Part shown: piece by piece, positions 7,803 to 16,128 of the stretch
Layout of the letters: each line of letters opens with the position of its first letter
How positions within the stretch are numbered: the first letter of the stretch is position 1
Assembly (NCBI GenBank): GCA_018239895.1
Contig: JAFEGL010000051.1
Coordinates: forward strand, 1-41,635
Direction: 5' to 3'
Length of the DNA stretch: 41,635 nucleotides
Source of the DNA: Verrucomicrobiota bacterium
GTDB taxonomy: Bacteria > Chlamydiota > Chlamydiia > Chlamydiales > SM23-39
Translations under genes and position numbers: made by a program
Notes under the pieces: generated by a model
Databases searched by the model: none
What the model saw: only the letters and a program-made list of their open reading frames with translations
What the model was told of the DNA's origin: nothing

Positions 7803-8210
7803 TTAACCGATTAAGCGGATCTTATCGCTTCTTTTAACCTTTTTCTTGGGGGCGGTATTGCGCGGGGCGATCTGGTTTCTGAATTCTTTCAGATCCCGGT
7901 TCATCGCGCTTACAGCTTCCCATTCTTCTTTGGAGAAGTTCGTTGGGTTTTCCATGAACTCGCTCATCCGTTCAGGGTCCATATCGACCGACTGATGGAG
8001 TTTTTCGGCTTGCTCTTCGAAAGCCTCTTTCAGCTGGATAGCCATATCGAGGGCTTCCTTCCGGTCTTTGGGGTCTTTCGACTCCAATTTGCCTTGCAAT
8101 AGTTGGAATGTGCTCAACGTATCCTGGATGAGTTCCTGCATCGCGGTGGGGGACAGGTTCCCCAGGTCGCTGAAAGATTCTTGTAACTTCTTTATGAGAT
8201 CAAGTGTCAT
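7803..8210 (-). CDS. Small helical protein of unknown function
   Basis: 135 residues, highly charged and predicted to be almost entirely helical. The first half is rich in Leu, Gln, Asp and Glu. A KEEWEAVSAMNRDLKEFRNQ helix follows near 95-113, and the tail is strongly basic (PKKKVKRSDK). No Cys, signal peptide or membrane segment. No family recognised. AAGGAG lies 10 nt before the ATG. It has its own terminator and is divergent from the 555-residue gene. A possible promoter is TTTACA (8256-8261) with TAACAT (8233-8238) at 17-bp spacing. Its size and acidic helical character would suit a T3S chaperone or regulator, but there is no specific evidence. Confidence 0.75.
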   Translation of the reverse strand: MTLDLIKKLQESFSDLGNLSPTAMQELIQDTLSTFQLLQGKLESKDPKDRKEALDMAIQLKEAFEEQAEKLHQSVDMDPERMSEFMENPTNFSKEEWEAVSAMNRDLKEFRNQIAPRNTAPKKKVKRSDKIRLIG

Positions 8211-8379
8211 AGCTCTATTTCTCCTTGAATCTATGTTACATTATTACAAATTAATTGTAAAGACATTGTTTAGTTGTTATTAAGTGAAACTCATTAATTT
8301 TCAATGACTTATAAGGTTGTCAAATTTACTTAAGTGTTTGAAATGTAATGTGTTGGTTTTTTTAGTCTTAATTTAATTG

Positions 8380-8408
8380 TTTATTTTTTAGTAAAATTAG
8401 TGTAAAAT
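8380..8408 (+). promoter_or_regulatory. Promoter of the 555-residue effector-like gene
   Basis: TTTATT (8380-8385), 17 bp, TAAAAT (8403-8408), ending 21 nt before the ATG. The -35 box is the same as that of the first module-family gene. The whole divergent intergenic region 8211-8429 is very AT-rich and has no TAAC-N3-GTTA copy. Confidence 0.55.
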
Positions 8409-8429
8409 AGATGTTAAAAGGTTAGTTTC

Positions 8430-10097
8430 ATGATTCCAACAACAGCTGCTTCAACAACTACAGGAACATTTGCGGCGCTCGGCCCGTCAGCCACTGGCGC
8501 GCCTCCTGCGGCTGCGGCAAACGATCCCCATTCAGTTGAAATAGCGTTAGTGCCGAAAAACGACCCAAATTACCGCGATCATCTTGTGATGCAGGAAGAG
8601 CAAGGTTTTGAGCCGGTTATTTTAGGAAGCTCAATCCACTCTTCGATAGCCTACGTCGTAAATCACGATAAGATCCTGGACAAGAACGGGCAGAAGATGG
8701 GCGATCTTTTCCAGAAGATCACCGCTGAGATGGCTCTACAAGGAAAGAAAGTCATTGTGATCTGGCCGACGGCCTCGAGAATCGATTACGTAGACATCGC
8801 CACAGGCGAGCCCGATTACGTCGATATCAGCCAGCCAAAACCCAATTCAAACCATCTGATTGAAAATTACATGGCTGAACTCTCCGACCTCTACCATAAA
8901 GAGGGGTTCCCCGTCTCGACCTTCGGCGAACATGAACGGGGCGACAACAACGGCTTAAACTCCTTCGAATTAGTAGCCGGAAGAGTTCCCAAGTTTAAAT
9001 TTGGCGCAAATCAATTAAATACAGCCTTGGGCAAATTATCGACGCCGGAAGAGAAAGTCAAAGTCTTAAGAAAGCTCCATACGGCTCATAGATTTATAGA
9101 GAAGCTGGGCAAGCATTTCGACGATAAAATTACCGCCTTTCAACAACAAGTACAAGCTGATCCAACAGATAAAGCTGCAAAGCGCAATTTAGCCCTCTAC
9201 GAGAAGCGGCGCGAAAAGTTGAAAGAGCTGGAGCAAGATGGGAGCCAGCGAGCTGCGATGAATTGGGCCCTATCCCATCCTAACATTGAGTCGAGCTTTG
9301 AGGATTTAAGAAAAGAGATCGAAGCGGCCCCAGGGCCTGCAAAAGAAAATTTCCGAAATATGACGGTCGGGAAGCTCAAAGACTCTTGGATTGAGCGAGA
9401 CCAAAAGATCGCACCCCATGAATTGCAAGATATCGTCGATACAGTCCTTTTGGATGTGAACGACTCTCAAAATATGCAAGAGGAGCGATTCAAATATAAA
9501 GAGGGTCTCAATCTTCTTGAAAAGAAGCTCAATCGAGAAATCACAGCGAGAAACGCTGCCCGAAACGAAGATAAGACCCCAGCCGATTCACTCGTTGAGT
9601 TGAAGAAGAAAAGAAGCTCGTTTGCCCAGCTCGTCTGCAAACTCACGACAGTAGTTGAAGATGTTGCCGATGCAGACCCTGTCACAAAGCACGCCGAATT
9701 TTCGGCCCTCGGCGTCGGCCTGCCTCTCGAAGAGCAGCAAGAGCTTACCCAGACGATCAACAATATCATTGGGGAATTGAATCAAGAGAAAGCCGCTTTA
9801 GATGCTTTCCAGCCCGCGGCTGGAGCCAATGACCAAGCGATCTTAAACGGGTTCAACGATGCAGTAACAAGGCTCAACCAACCGCCTCAGCCACAACCTG
9901 GCGGGGGAGGGCAGCCTCCTGTGCCCAATGGGGGAGTGTCTCGAGCTCCTAGCCCAGTTTTTGGCCCAGCTTCCGCAGTAAGCAGCGGTTCGGCAGGGGC
10001 CTCTAGTTCAGCTGCCGCCGCAGCGCCTTCGTCAGCAGTTCCTCTCGTTGGCCCCTCAGCGGCCTCTAGCTCAGCTGCCACAGCATCAAGTCCCTAA
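8430..10097 (+). CDS. Putative secreted effector with Pro/Ser/Ala-rich tail
   Basis: 555 residues, family not recognised. The first 40 residues are Thr, Ser, Ala and Pro rich with no signal peptide, typical of T3S substrates. A folded-looking part (about 45-200) contains GKKVIVIWPTASRIDYVDIA and DYVDIS, suggesting alternating strands and helices. Residues 200-470 are charged and probably coiled coil. The last 80 residues are low complexity: a PQPQPGGGGQPP stretch, then Ser/Ala-rich blocks in which ASSSAA-like units recur. It is divergent from the 135-residue gene and precedes the module-family cluster, with a similar promoter. Effector status is inferred from composition and position only. 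Confidence 0.8.
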   Translation: MIPTTAASTTTGTFAALGPSATGAPPAAAANDPHSVEIALVPKNDPNYRDHLVMQEEQGFEPVILGSSIHSSIAYVVNHDKILDKNGQKMGDLFQKITAEMALQGKKVIVIWPTASRIDYVDIATGEPDYVDISQPKPNSNHLIENYMAELSDLYHKEGFPVSTFGEHERGDNNGLNSFELVAGRVPKFKFGANQLNTALGKLSTPEEKVKVLRKLHTAHRFIEKLGKHFDDKITAFQQQVQADPTDKAAKRNLALYEKRREKLKELEQDGSQRAAMNWALSHPNIESSFEDLRKEIEAAPGPAKENFRNMTVGKLKDSWIERDQKIAPHELQDIVDTVLLDVNDSQNMQEERFKYKEGLNLLEKKLNREITARNAARNEDKTPADSLVELKKKRSSFAQLVCKLTTVVEDVADADPVTKHAEFSALGVGLPLEEQQELTQTINNIIGELNQEKAALDAFQPAAGANDQAILNGFNDAVTRLNQPPQPQPGGGGQPPVPNGGVSRAPSPVFGPASAVSSGSAGASSSAAAAAPSSAVPLVGPSAASSSAATASSP

Positions 10098-10101
10098 TCT
10101 G

Positions 10102-10133
10102 AATGGGGTTCGGGGATGCCTGGAACCCCCATT
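10102..10133. other. Hairpin after the effector-like gene
   Basis: AATGGGGTTC pairs with GGAACCCCCATT with one bulged C around a ten-base loop, beginning 4 nt after the stop. No T-run follows, so termination is uncertain. Confidence 0.4.
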
Positions 10134-10167
10134 TACTATCAAAGGCTTGCGTTTTGTAATTATTTAC

Positions 10168-10196
10168 TTTATTTTTAAATAACGTTGTTATATAAT
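10168..10196 (+). promoter_or_regulatory. Promoter of module-family genes 1-2 with spacer palindrome
   Basis: TTTATT (10168-10173), 17 bp, TATAAT (10191-10196), then exactly 27 nt to the ATG. The palindrome TAAC-GTT-GTTA (10180-10190) fills the end of the spacer and abuts the -10 box. A degenerate second copy, TAAC-TAC-GTGA, lies at 10207-10217. Confidence 0.68.
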
Positions 10197-10223
10197 TAAA
10201 TGTGTATAACTACGTGATTTAAT

Positions 10224-10943
10224 ATGACGACAGTAAATAATAATACAATAAAGTTTTCAGCCCCGCACCCGGGGGATATGACCTCCGATACCGTTGCCCT
10301 GGCTAAGGAATTATCCTACTTCCTGGTCCCCCATGCAGATATGCAAGGGAATACAACCCGGATCAATAATCTGCTCCTAATATTCAACGATGAAATCGGC
10401 AAAGCTCCGCAAGCTGAACAGTGGTATTACTATGACGTATTGGAGAAGATTGAAAGCCTTTTGAATCAACAACATTTTTCTCCCGCTAATGTCTTAAGGA
10501 CGGAGCTTGAATTGCAGATGTTTGTCGCTTGTCCAAATGCACAGGACTCAGTTTCTCACGTGAAAGGTTGGTCCGACGCGATGAATATTGTGATGGCCAG
10601 CTATTTGCTGACCGGTCAACTGAATGCGATTGATATGAGCGGAAAGTCGGTTCCCATTACGGGCCTCTCGGCCACCGATAGAGAGCTGCTTTACACATCG
10701 ATCTATACCTCGTTCACAAATCTAAGTTACAATATGGCTCAGAATAAAGGTCAGTTTTCAGCCGATAGCTACGCAACGATCGCTGGAGTCTTGGCAGACC
10801 CAACGGTGATTGCAGACATACATACGATTTTCGAGTGTTCTCGGACGCCCGGAATGGATCCTGATCCTTCGGTTTTAAATGACTTAAGCGCCAAGTTATC
10901 GCTCATAGTAACCAGTTTTAATACAATCCCGGTGAAACCATGA
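10224..10943 (+). CDS. Module-family protein 1 (one module)
   Basis: 239 residues: a short polar leader, then a single copy of the module shared by four adjacent genes. Signatures are YFLVPHADMQGNTTRI (from residue 32), SHVKGWSDAMNIVMASYLL, AIDMSGKSVPI, NKGQFSADSYATI and DPDPSVLNDL before the tail. The module is predicted helical. There is no signal peptide and no membrane-length hydrophobic stretch, and the function is unknown. The ribosome site is poor and the predicted leader is only about 20 nt. The last codons overlap the next start (ATGA), so genes 1 and 2 are probably translated together. Neighbours and lack of signal peptide suggest a T3S substrate; this is inference. Confidence 0.88.
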   Translation: MTTVNNNTIKFSAPHPGDMTSDTVALAKELSYFLVPHADMQGNTTRINNLLLIFNDEIGKAPQAEQWYYYDVLEKIESLLNQQHFSPANVLRTELELQMFVACPNAQDSVSHVKGWSDAMNIVMASYLLTGQLNAIDMSGKSVPITGLSATDRELLYTSIYTSFTNLSYNMAQNKGQFSADSYATIAGVLADPTVIADIHTIFECSRTPGMDPDPSVLNDLSAKLSLIVTSFNTIPVKP

Positions 10944-11659
10944 CCATTTCAATCCACGCTTCCAGTCCTGTTTCTGCAGTGGTAAATCACACAAATTATC
11001 AGCCTAGCATCAACTTGCTGCAGCAGGAGATCTATTATTTCATGGTTCCCGGCGCCGATATTCAAGGAAATATCGCCCGAATCAAGGATCTTCTCAATAA
11101 GATCGATACCTCTGGGTATACCCCCACAGAAATGAAGTATTTTAACGATGCAAAACAAAAGCTGCTCGACGCGATGAATACAGGGGATTTTGCCCCGGAA
11201 AATCTATTGCAGATTGCTCAGGAATTCGGGGCTACGATTGCATGCCCGAATGCTTCGAATTCTGATTTTCACCTACATGGGTGGATGGCAGCCGCGGTGA
11301 TCTACTTTTCCTACATCATGTGCAACTCCAATTTGCTCTATGGGATAGACATGAATGGAAATATGGTCAATTTCCAGATTACGAATGAGATTGACAGATC
11401 GGCTCTCTATTTAGCCGTAAATTCCGCCTATAGCGATTTGCAGGCGTATATGCCCCAGCATCAGGGGGAGTTTGATAGTGCAAGCTACGCCGCCATCGAG
11501 AAGATCGTTTCTAAGGACAATCAGAAGATGGTGCAAGATTTTTCCCAGATCTACCAAAGCTGGGTCAAAGGGACCGATCCAGATCCGGCCGTATTTAGAG
11601 ATGTTGGTTTGGCCGCCTACTCGATTTTAGGGTACTTTAATTTACCGCCTACTCATTAA
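10940..11659 (+). CDS. Module-family protein 2 (one module)
   Basis: 239 residues, the same length as protein 1, with one module. It has YFMVPGADIQGNIARI (from residue 33), PNASNSDFHLHGWMAAA, GIDMNGNMVNF, HQGEFDSASYAAI, KGTDPDPAVFRD and a GYFNLPP tail. Its N-terminus is Ser/Ala/Val rich (SSPVSAVV), as in T3S substrates. The start overlaps the stop of protein 1 by 4 nt (ATGA), which argues for coupled translation and perhaps for equal amounts of the two. No terminator is obvious after the stop; an AT-rich 121-nt gap holds the next promoter. Function unknown. Confidence 0.88.
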   Translation: MTISIHASSPVSAVVNHTNYQPSINLLQQEIYYFMVPGADIQGNIARIKDLLNKIDTSGYTPTEMKYFNDAKQKLLDAMNTGDFAPENLLQIAQEFGATIACPNASNSDFHLHGWMAAAVIYFSYIMCNSNLLYGIDMNGNMVNFQITNEIDRSALYLAVNSAYSDLQAYMPQHQGEFDSASYAAIEKIVSKDNQKMVQDFSQIYQSWVKGTDPDPAVFRDVGLAAYSILGYFNLPPTH

Positions 11660-11709
11660 CTTACTTGTAATTAGTTAGTTGGTTGGTTTGATGAAAAAGT
11701 TATTAAATA

Positions 11710-11753
11710 TAACAAAGTTATTTATTTATAACTAAATTATTTTTATATATAAT
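11710..11753 (+). promoter_or_regulatory. Promoter and upstream palindrome of module-family gene 3
   Basis: TAAC-AAA-GTTA (11710-11720), 4 nt, TTTATA (11725-11730), 17 bp, TATAAT (11748-11753), then 27 nt to the ATG. The TTTATAACTAAATT segment is identical to that in the gene 4 promoter and includes a degenerate second palindrome, TAAC-TAA-ATTA. Confidence 0.68.
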
Positions 11754-11780
11754 TGTGTTAAATAATTAAGGAATTATATT

Positions 11781-13847
11781 ATGACGCCACCAATTTATTC
11801 TTCGAATGGGTTTTTCCATTCTATAAATCCTGTAGCGCCTGCACCGCCTTCAAAAGATCCTTTCAACGATCTGACGACCTTGATGGAATATCTCGCCTAT
11901 TTTTTGGTTCCTGGGGCTGATCAAGCTGGAAATACAAAACGGATACAAGACTTAATTGATAATATCGACACTTCAAAATTCACCGATTTGGATAAAAAGT
12001 ATTTTGCAGACTGTAAATCAAAAATTGCAGTTCTTCTTGGCGCCAAAGACTATTCAGTTTCTACGATTTTTAACCTCTATGCTGAATTGCACTCAATTAC
12101 CCTCCTTGAGACTACGAATGTAAACTCTCATATGCAAGACGCCATCAATGCAAGCATCTTATTTTGGGGTGCTCAAGCAAACGTAGGCTATTTCAATGCG
12201 TTCGATATGTCTGGCCAAACTGTACATATTGCATTTTCAGATAGTGATAAGGCGAGCATTGCTCAATGGATGTCAACGGCCTATTCAAATCTAATGAACA
12301 ATTTAAAATTGGACAAAGGTGAATATACTGTTTCTGATTACTCGTATATTATGCTTCAGCTTGAAAGTGACGAATTTAAAACTGCGATGACAAATATTGG
12401 TAATGGAAATCCTACAAATACCGATTTTGGACACATAGCAACGGGAGCGCTGATGGCAGCAACCTATATGAATTCGAATTTGCCGTCTCCCCCTCCGCCA
12501 TTTGTTACAAGAGACCAGATCAACCAATTAGTCCATGAAATTGCCTATTTTTTAACACCTGGAGCCAATATTCAAGGCAATATCGACCGGATTAAGGCGC
12601 TATTGGGAAATATCAATATCTCAGGGATGACTCCGCTTCAACAGAAATACTTTGCCGATGCAAAGTCGAATTTATTGATGGATATGTCCATTCAAGATTT
12701 TTCAGCCGCTTCGCTCTTGAGAGTTTATTCTAAATTTTCCGTGTGCATTGGGGTACCCGACGCAACGACCGATTCCCACGTGTCAGGTTATATGAACGCA
12801 CTCAATATTTTGTTGGGCTCGATGATGCTCCAAGGGAAGATGAAGGCGATGGATTTGAATGGAAATTTTGTTGCCATTCCTGGCGTTTCAGATGATGACA
12901 AAAGCTTGCTCTGCCAATCGATGTTCATATCGTATCAAAGTCTAAACTTCACAGTCTTGAACAACAAAAAAGACTTTAGCGACGCAGACTATTCAGCCAT
13001 TATGTCTTGGCTTTTAAACCCAGATGTCAAGCAAGCGATGCAGAGGATGCACCAAGGGGTCCCCACAGCTGCCGATCTAACGACTCTCGTGAGTCAAACG
13101 ACAGTCGCGATTCTCCATTTCGACACTCCTACGCCAGCGCCTTCTAGGCTCAGTGCAGCGGCAGCTGAAATCAGCTCTCCCAATACTGATCCTGATAATC
13201 AAATAAGAACCCTGGAAGGGTATCTATATGGGTACCTTTTGCCTGGTATGGATATCGGTAAAAATACTAAGAGGATCACCGATTTGCTCGGCAGTATCGA
13301 TATCTCGACCTTTACCGATACGCAAAAAGCCTATTTCAATGGCGCAAAAGCGAAAATACTCAGCCTGATTAACGCTCAGGATTTTTCAGCTGCGGCTCTT
13401 GTTCAAACAAACAATGAACTTTCATCGATAGAAGCTCTCCCTAATTCACCCAATACCGATTCCCATTTCCAGGGCTGGATCGATACGAGCAATGTGTACA
13501 TCGGATTGGCGATGCTCAAAGGGCTTCTGCACGGAACCGATTTGAATGGAAACCAGGTAAACATCACAAGCATCAGCTCGCTGGATAAGAATACCCTCTA
13601 TTTGATGATGGCCCAATCCTTCCAAAATTTGCTCAATTATTTGCCGGCGCATAGGCGCGATTTTACGAGCGATACCTACGCTGTAATTAATACGCAGCTG
13701 CTCCAAAATAGTAAACTGATCAACGATGTTAACCTACTCGAGCAGAGTGCTTTATCGGGGACCGATCCAGATCCCTCTGTAATTCAGGAAATTGCGAATA
13801 TTGTGCTTCCAGTGCTTGGGTATTTCAATGCGGCTCCGCCAGCTTAG
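11781..13847 (+). CDS. Module-family protein 3 (three modules)
   Basis: 688 residues: a Pro-rich leader (1-25), then three modules. The module signatures begin at Y40 (YFLVPGADQAGN), Y256 (YFLTPGANIQGN) and G484 (GYLLPGMDIGKN). Pro-rich linkers separate them (SPPPP near 237-240 and TPTPAPS near 450). Each module carries the SHxxxxxxA signature (SHMQDAINA, SHVSGYMNA, SHFQGWIDT) and a DxxGxxVxI strand-like motif. Module 3 ends with GTDPDPSVIQEI and GYFNAAPP, like proteins 1 and 2. There is no signal peptide, transmembrane span or Cys pattern. A TAAGGA precedes the ATG. The repeats and Pro hinges suggest a multivalent binding or structural protein; the function is unknown. Confidence 0.9.
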   Translation: MTPPIYSSNGFFHSINPVAPAPPSKDPFNDLTTLMEYLAYFLVPGADQAGNTKRIQDLIDNIDTSKFTDLDKKYFADCKSKIAVLLGAKDYSVSTIFNLYAELHSITLLETTNVNSHMQDAINASILFWGAQANVGYFNAFDMSGQTVHIAFSDSDKASIAQWMSTAYSNLMNNLKLDKGEYTVSDYSYIMLQLESDEFKTAMTNIGNGNPTNTDFGHIATGALMAATYMNSNLPSPPPPFVTRDQINQLVHEIAYFLTPGANIQGNIDRIKALLGNINISGMTPLQQKYFADAKSNLLMDMSIQDFSAASLLRVYSKFSVCIGVPDATTDSHVSGYMNALNILLGSMMLQGKMKAMDLNGNFVAIPGVSDDDKSLLCQSMFISYQSLNFTVLNNKKDFSDADYSAIMSWLLNPDVKQAMQRMHQGVPTAADLTTLVSQTTVAILHFDTPTPAPSRLSAAAAEISSPNTDPDNQIRTLEGYLYGYLLPGMDIGKNTKRITDLLGSIDISTFTDTQKAYFNGAKAKILSLINAQDFSAAALVQTNNELSSIEALPNSPNTDSHFQGWIDTSNVYIGLAMLKGLLHGTDLNGNQVNITSISSLDKNTLYLMMAQSFQNLLNYLPAHRRDFTSDTYAVINTQLLQNSKLINDVNLLEQSALSGTDPDPSVIQEIANIVLPVLGYFNAAPPA

Positions 13848-13915
13848 TAATTCTTAAGATTCTAATAATGAATGATATAAGTGTTAGTTGAGAATTATAA
13901 TACTGAATTCTTAAA

Positions 13916-13961
13916 TAACACACCGTTATATATTTATAACTAAATTTTTTTGTTATATAAT
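13916..13961 (+). promoter_or_regulatory. Promoter and upstream palindrome of module-family gene 4
   Basis: TAAC-ACACC-GTTA (13916-13928, five-base centre), 4 nt, TTTATA (13933-13938), 17 bp, TATAAT (13956-13961), then 27 nt to the ATG at 13989. The arrangement and spacing are the same as for gene 3 except for the wider palindrome centre. Confidence 0.66.
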
Positions 13962-13988
13962 AGTAATATATAATTGGAGAATTATATC

Positions 13989-16094
13989 ATGGTTTCACCA
14001 ATACATTCATCTTCTACATTGTTCGGCGCGCAGGCCCCGGAAGCCCCAAGACCGGTAGCTGCCGCTAGCGGTACATCTGACCCTATGAATGATCTTTGGG
14101 CCATTGCTCAACATATCCTAGATTTCTTGGTTACGGGAGCCGATATAAATGGGAATGTAACCTGGATACAGAATTTTCTGAAGGGGATTGACACATCGAA
14201 ATATACCGATCTCCAGAAAAAATATCTGGGGAACATTGAAACCAACATCAATAATTTCATCGCTTCAAAAGACTACTCCTTCACAACTATTTTACAAGTA
14301 GCTGCAGAAGCGTTATCGACCGCAATGCTCCCCAACACCAATTCAGATTCTCATATGCAAGACGGGGTGTATCCCGGTTACTTATTTCTGGCGTCTGAAC
14401 TTCTGACAGGCACCCTCAACGCGATAGACCCGACTGGCAAACCTGCAACAGTCACAATATCTGACGATGAAAAGACGGCTCTCTATACGCAGATGGGGGT
14501 AGAATATTCTGACTTAACGGCCGCTATCCAAGCCAATAAAGGGGACTACACCGACGCAGCCTTCGCTTATATTACGTCCATTTTCAATAACAGCTCTTAT
14601 CAAGCGGCGTTAGCCGATCTTGCTAAAGGGACCCCTTCAACTAGTGATTTGAATCTGATCTCAGGGATGTCCCTCTATCTTTTGAACAGCAGTGGAATGA
14701 ACACCGATTTGCCGCCGTTTACACCTACAAGCCAAGTTCTCGATGACATCAATCAGTTGGTTCACGAATTGGCCTACTTCCTCGTGCCAGGAGCCGATAT
14801 TGCGGGGAACATCACTCGAATCCAGACCCTACTCAATAGCTTCAATGTATTTGGATTGACCCCGCTCCAACAGCAGTTCTTTAACGAAGCGAAATCGAAT
14901 TTGCTCCTTGACATGACGACCCAAAACTTCTCAGCCGCCTCAATGCTCCGGGTCTATGCACAATTTTATACGGTCATAGGCACCCCCGACGCGACGACCG
15001 AAACCCACATGCAAGGATACCTCGATGCGGTGAATGTCATGTTGGGCGCGATGATGCTTCAAGGAAAAATGATGGCGCTAGATATGAGCGGCAACTTTGT
15101 CGCGATTACGGGGCTATCTTCCGACGATCAATCTTTGCTTGAGCAATCGATGTTCACTTCTTACAAAAACCTAGAATATGATGTTCCTGCGCATAAAAGC
15201 GATTATAGTGATCCAGACTATGCAGCCATCATGTCATGGCTCAACAATTCAGATTTTGCAACTGCGATGAGTCATATCCACCAGGGCACTGAAACAGCTG
15301 CCGATCTAGCGAATATTCTGAGTTCATCTACCCCCGCTCTTCTCCACTTCGACACGCCGAATCCGCCGCCTCAGACTCAAGTTACATCAGCCGTTCCAGC
15401 ATCCGCAGTCTCATCGCCAAGCGATGACCCGGTTACTATTCAGCTACGGAATTTGGAGGAGTATCTTTTTGGGTTCCTTCTTCCAGGGATGGACAATGCA
15501 AGAAACATTGCGAGAATTAACGCCTTGATTGCTGCGATCGATCCATCGAAATTGTCTTCCGATGTAGCTAGAACTTACTACAATAATGCGAAAGCTGAAA
15601 TTGCTGATATGATAAATGGTCAAAATTTTTCAGCTGATGCGATTTTACATGTAGTTGCTGAATTATCCACAGATGAAGGATTGCCCAACTCTCCCAATAC
15701 AGAATCACATTTTCATGGTTACGTAGATGCCATGACAATGTACTGGGGATCGATGTTGATGCTAGGAAAAATGTATGGTACAGATATCAATGGAAATCGA
15801 GTTCTTATAACGAACCTCTCTCCATTAAATAAAAACAGTTTATATCTTGAGATAGCAAATTCATATCAAAACATGCTCAATTATATTCCGGCCCATAAAG
15901 GAGATTTCACGAGCGATGTTTACAATCTCATCCAAACAGGGTTTTTACAAAATAGTAAATTGAGCAATGATATTAATATCTTAGAACAGAGCGCTATATC
16001 TGGCACCGACCCAGCTACTTCGGTCCTGCAAGATATTGGAACGATTGTATTCCCCTACCTTGGCGATTTCAATTCAGCCCCGCCATCTATCTGA
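13989..16094 (+). CDS. Module-family protein 4 (three modules)
   Basis: 701 residues from the ATG at 13989, chosen because GGAG lies 9 nt upstream and the promoter spacing matches gene 3; an upstream TTG is less likely. An Ala/Pro-rich leader is followed by three modules whose signatures start at D45 (DFLVTGADINGN), Y263 (YFLVPGADIAGN) and about G495 (GFLLPGMDNARN). Linkers are Pro/Ser rich. Each module corresponds by position to the same module of protein 3: for example, module 2 of both has AHxSDYSDPDYAAIMSWL-like text, and module 3 of both has NELSxxEALPNSPNT-like text. The pair therefore looks like duplication of a whole three-module gene. Function unknown; the TetR gene follows after 34 nt. 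Confidence 0.9.
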   Translation: MVSPIHSSSTLFGAQAPEAPRPVAAASGTSDPMNDLWAIAQHILDFLVTGADINGNVTWIQNFLKGIDTSKYTDLQKKYLGNIETNINNFIASKDYSFTTILQVAAEALSTAMLPNTNSDSHMQDGVYPGYLFLASELLTGTLNAIDPTGKPATVTISDDEKTALYTQMGVEYSDLTAAIQANKGDYTDAAFAYITSIFNNSSYQAALADLAKGTPSTSDLNLISGMSLYLLNSSGMNTDLPPFTPTSQVLDDINQLVHELAYFLVPGADIAGNITRIQTLLNSFNVFGLTPLQQQFFNEAKSNLLLDMTTQNFSAASMLRVYAQFYTVIGTPDATTETHMQGYLDAVNVMLGAMMLQGKMMALDMSGNFVAITGLSSDDQSLLEQSMFTSYKNLEYDVPAHKSDYSDPDYAAIMSWLNNSDFATAMSHIHQGTETAADLANILSSSTPALLHFDTPNPPPQTQVTSAVPASAVSSPSDDPVTIQLRNLEEYLFGFLLPGMDNARNIARINALIAAIDPSKLSSDVARTYYNNAKAEIADMINGQNFSADAILHVVAELSTDEGLPNSPNTESHFHGYVDAMTMYWGSMLMLGKMYGTDINGNRVLITNLSPLNKNSLYLEIANSYQNMLNYIPAHKGDFTSDVYNLIQTGFLQNSKLSNDINILEQSAISGTDPATSVLQDIGTIVFPYLGDFNSAPPSI

Positions 16095-16128
16095 TAATAA
16101 AATACTTATAATTTTTAAGGGAGAGAAA

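Noticed and set aside
10102..10133. Hairpin as a strong terminator of the effector-like gene
   Set aside because: A bulged stem and no T-run; kept only as a hairpin.
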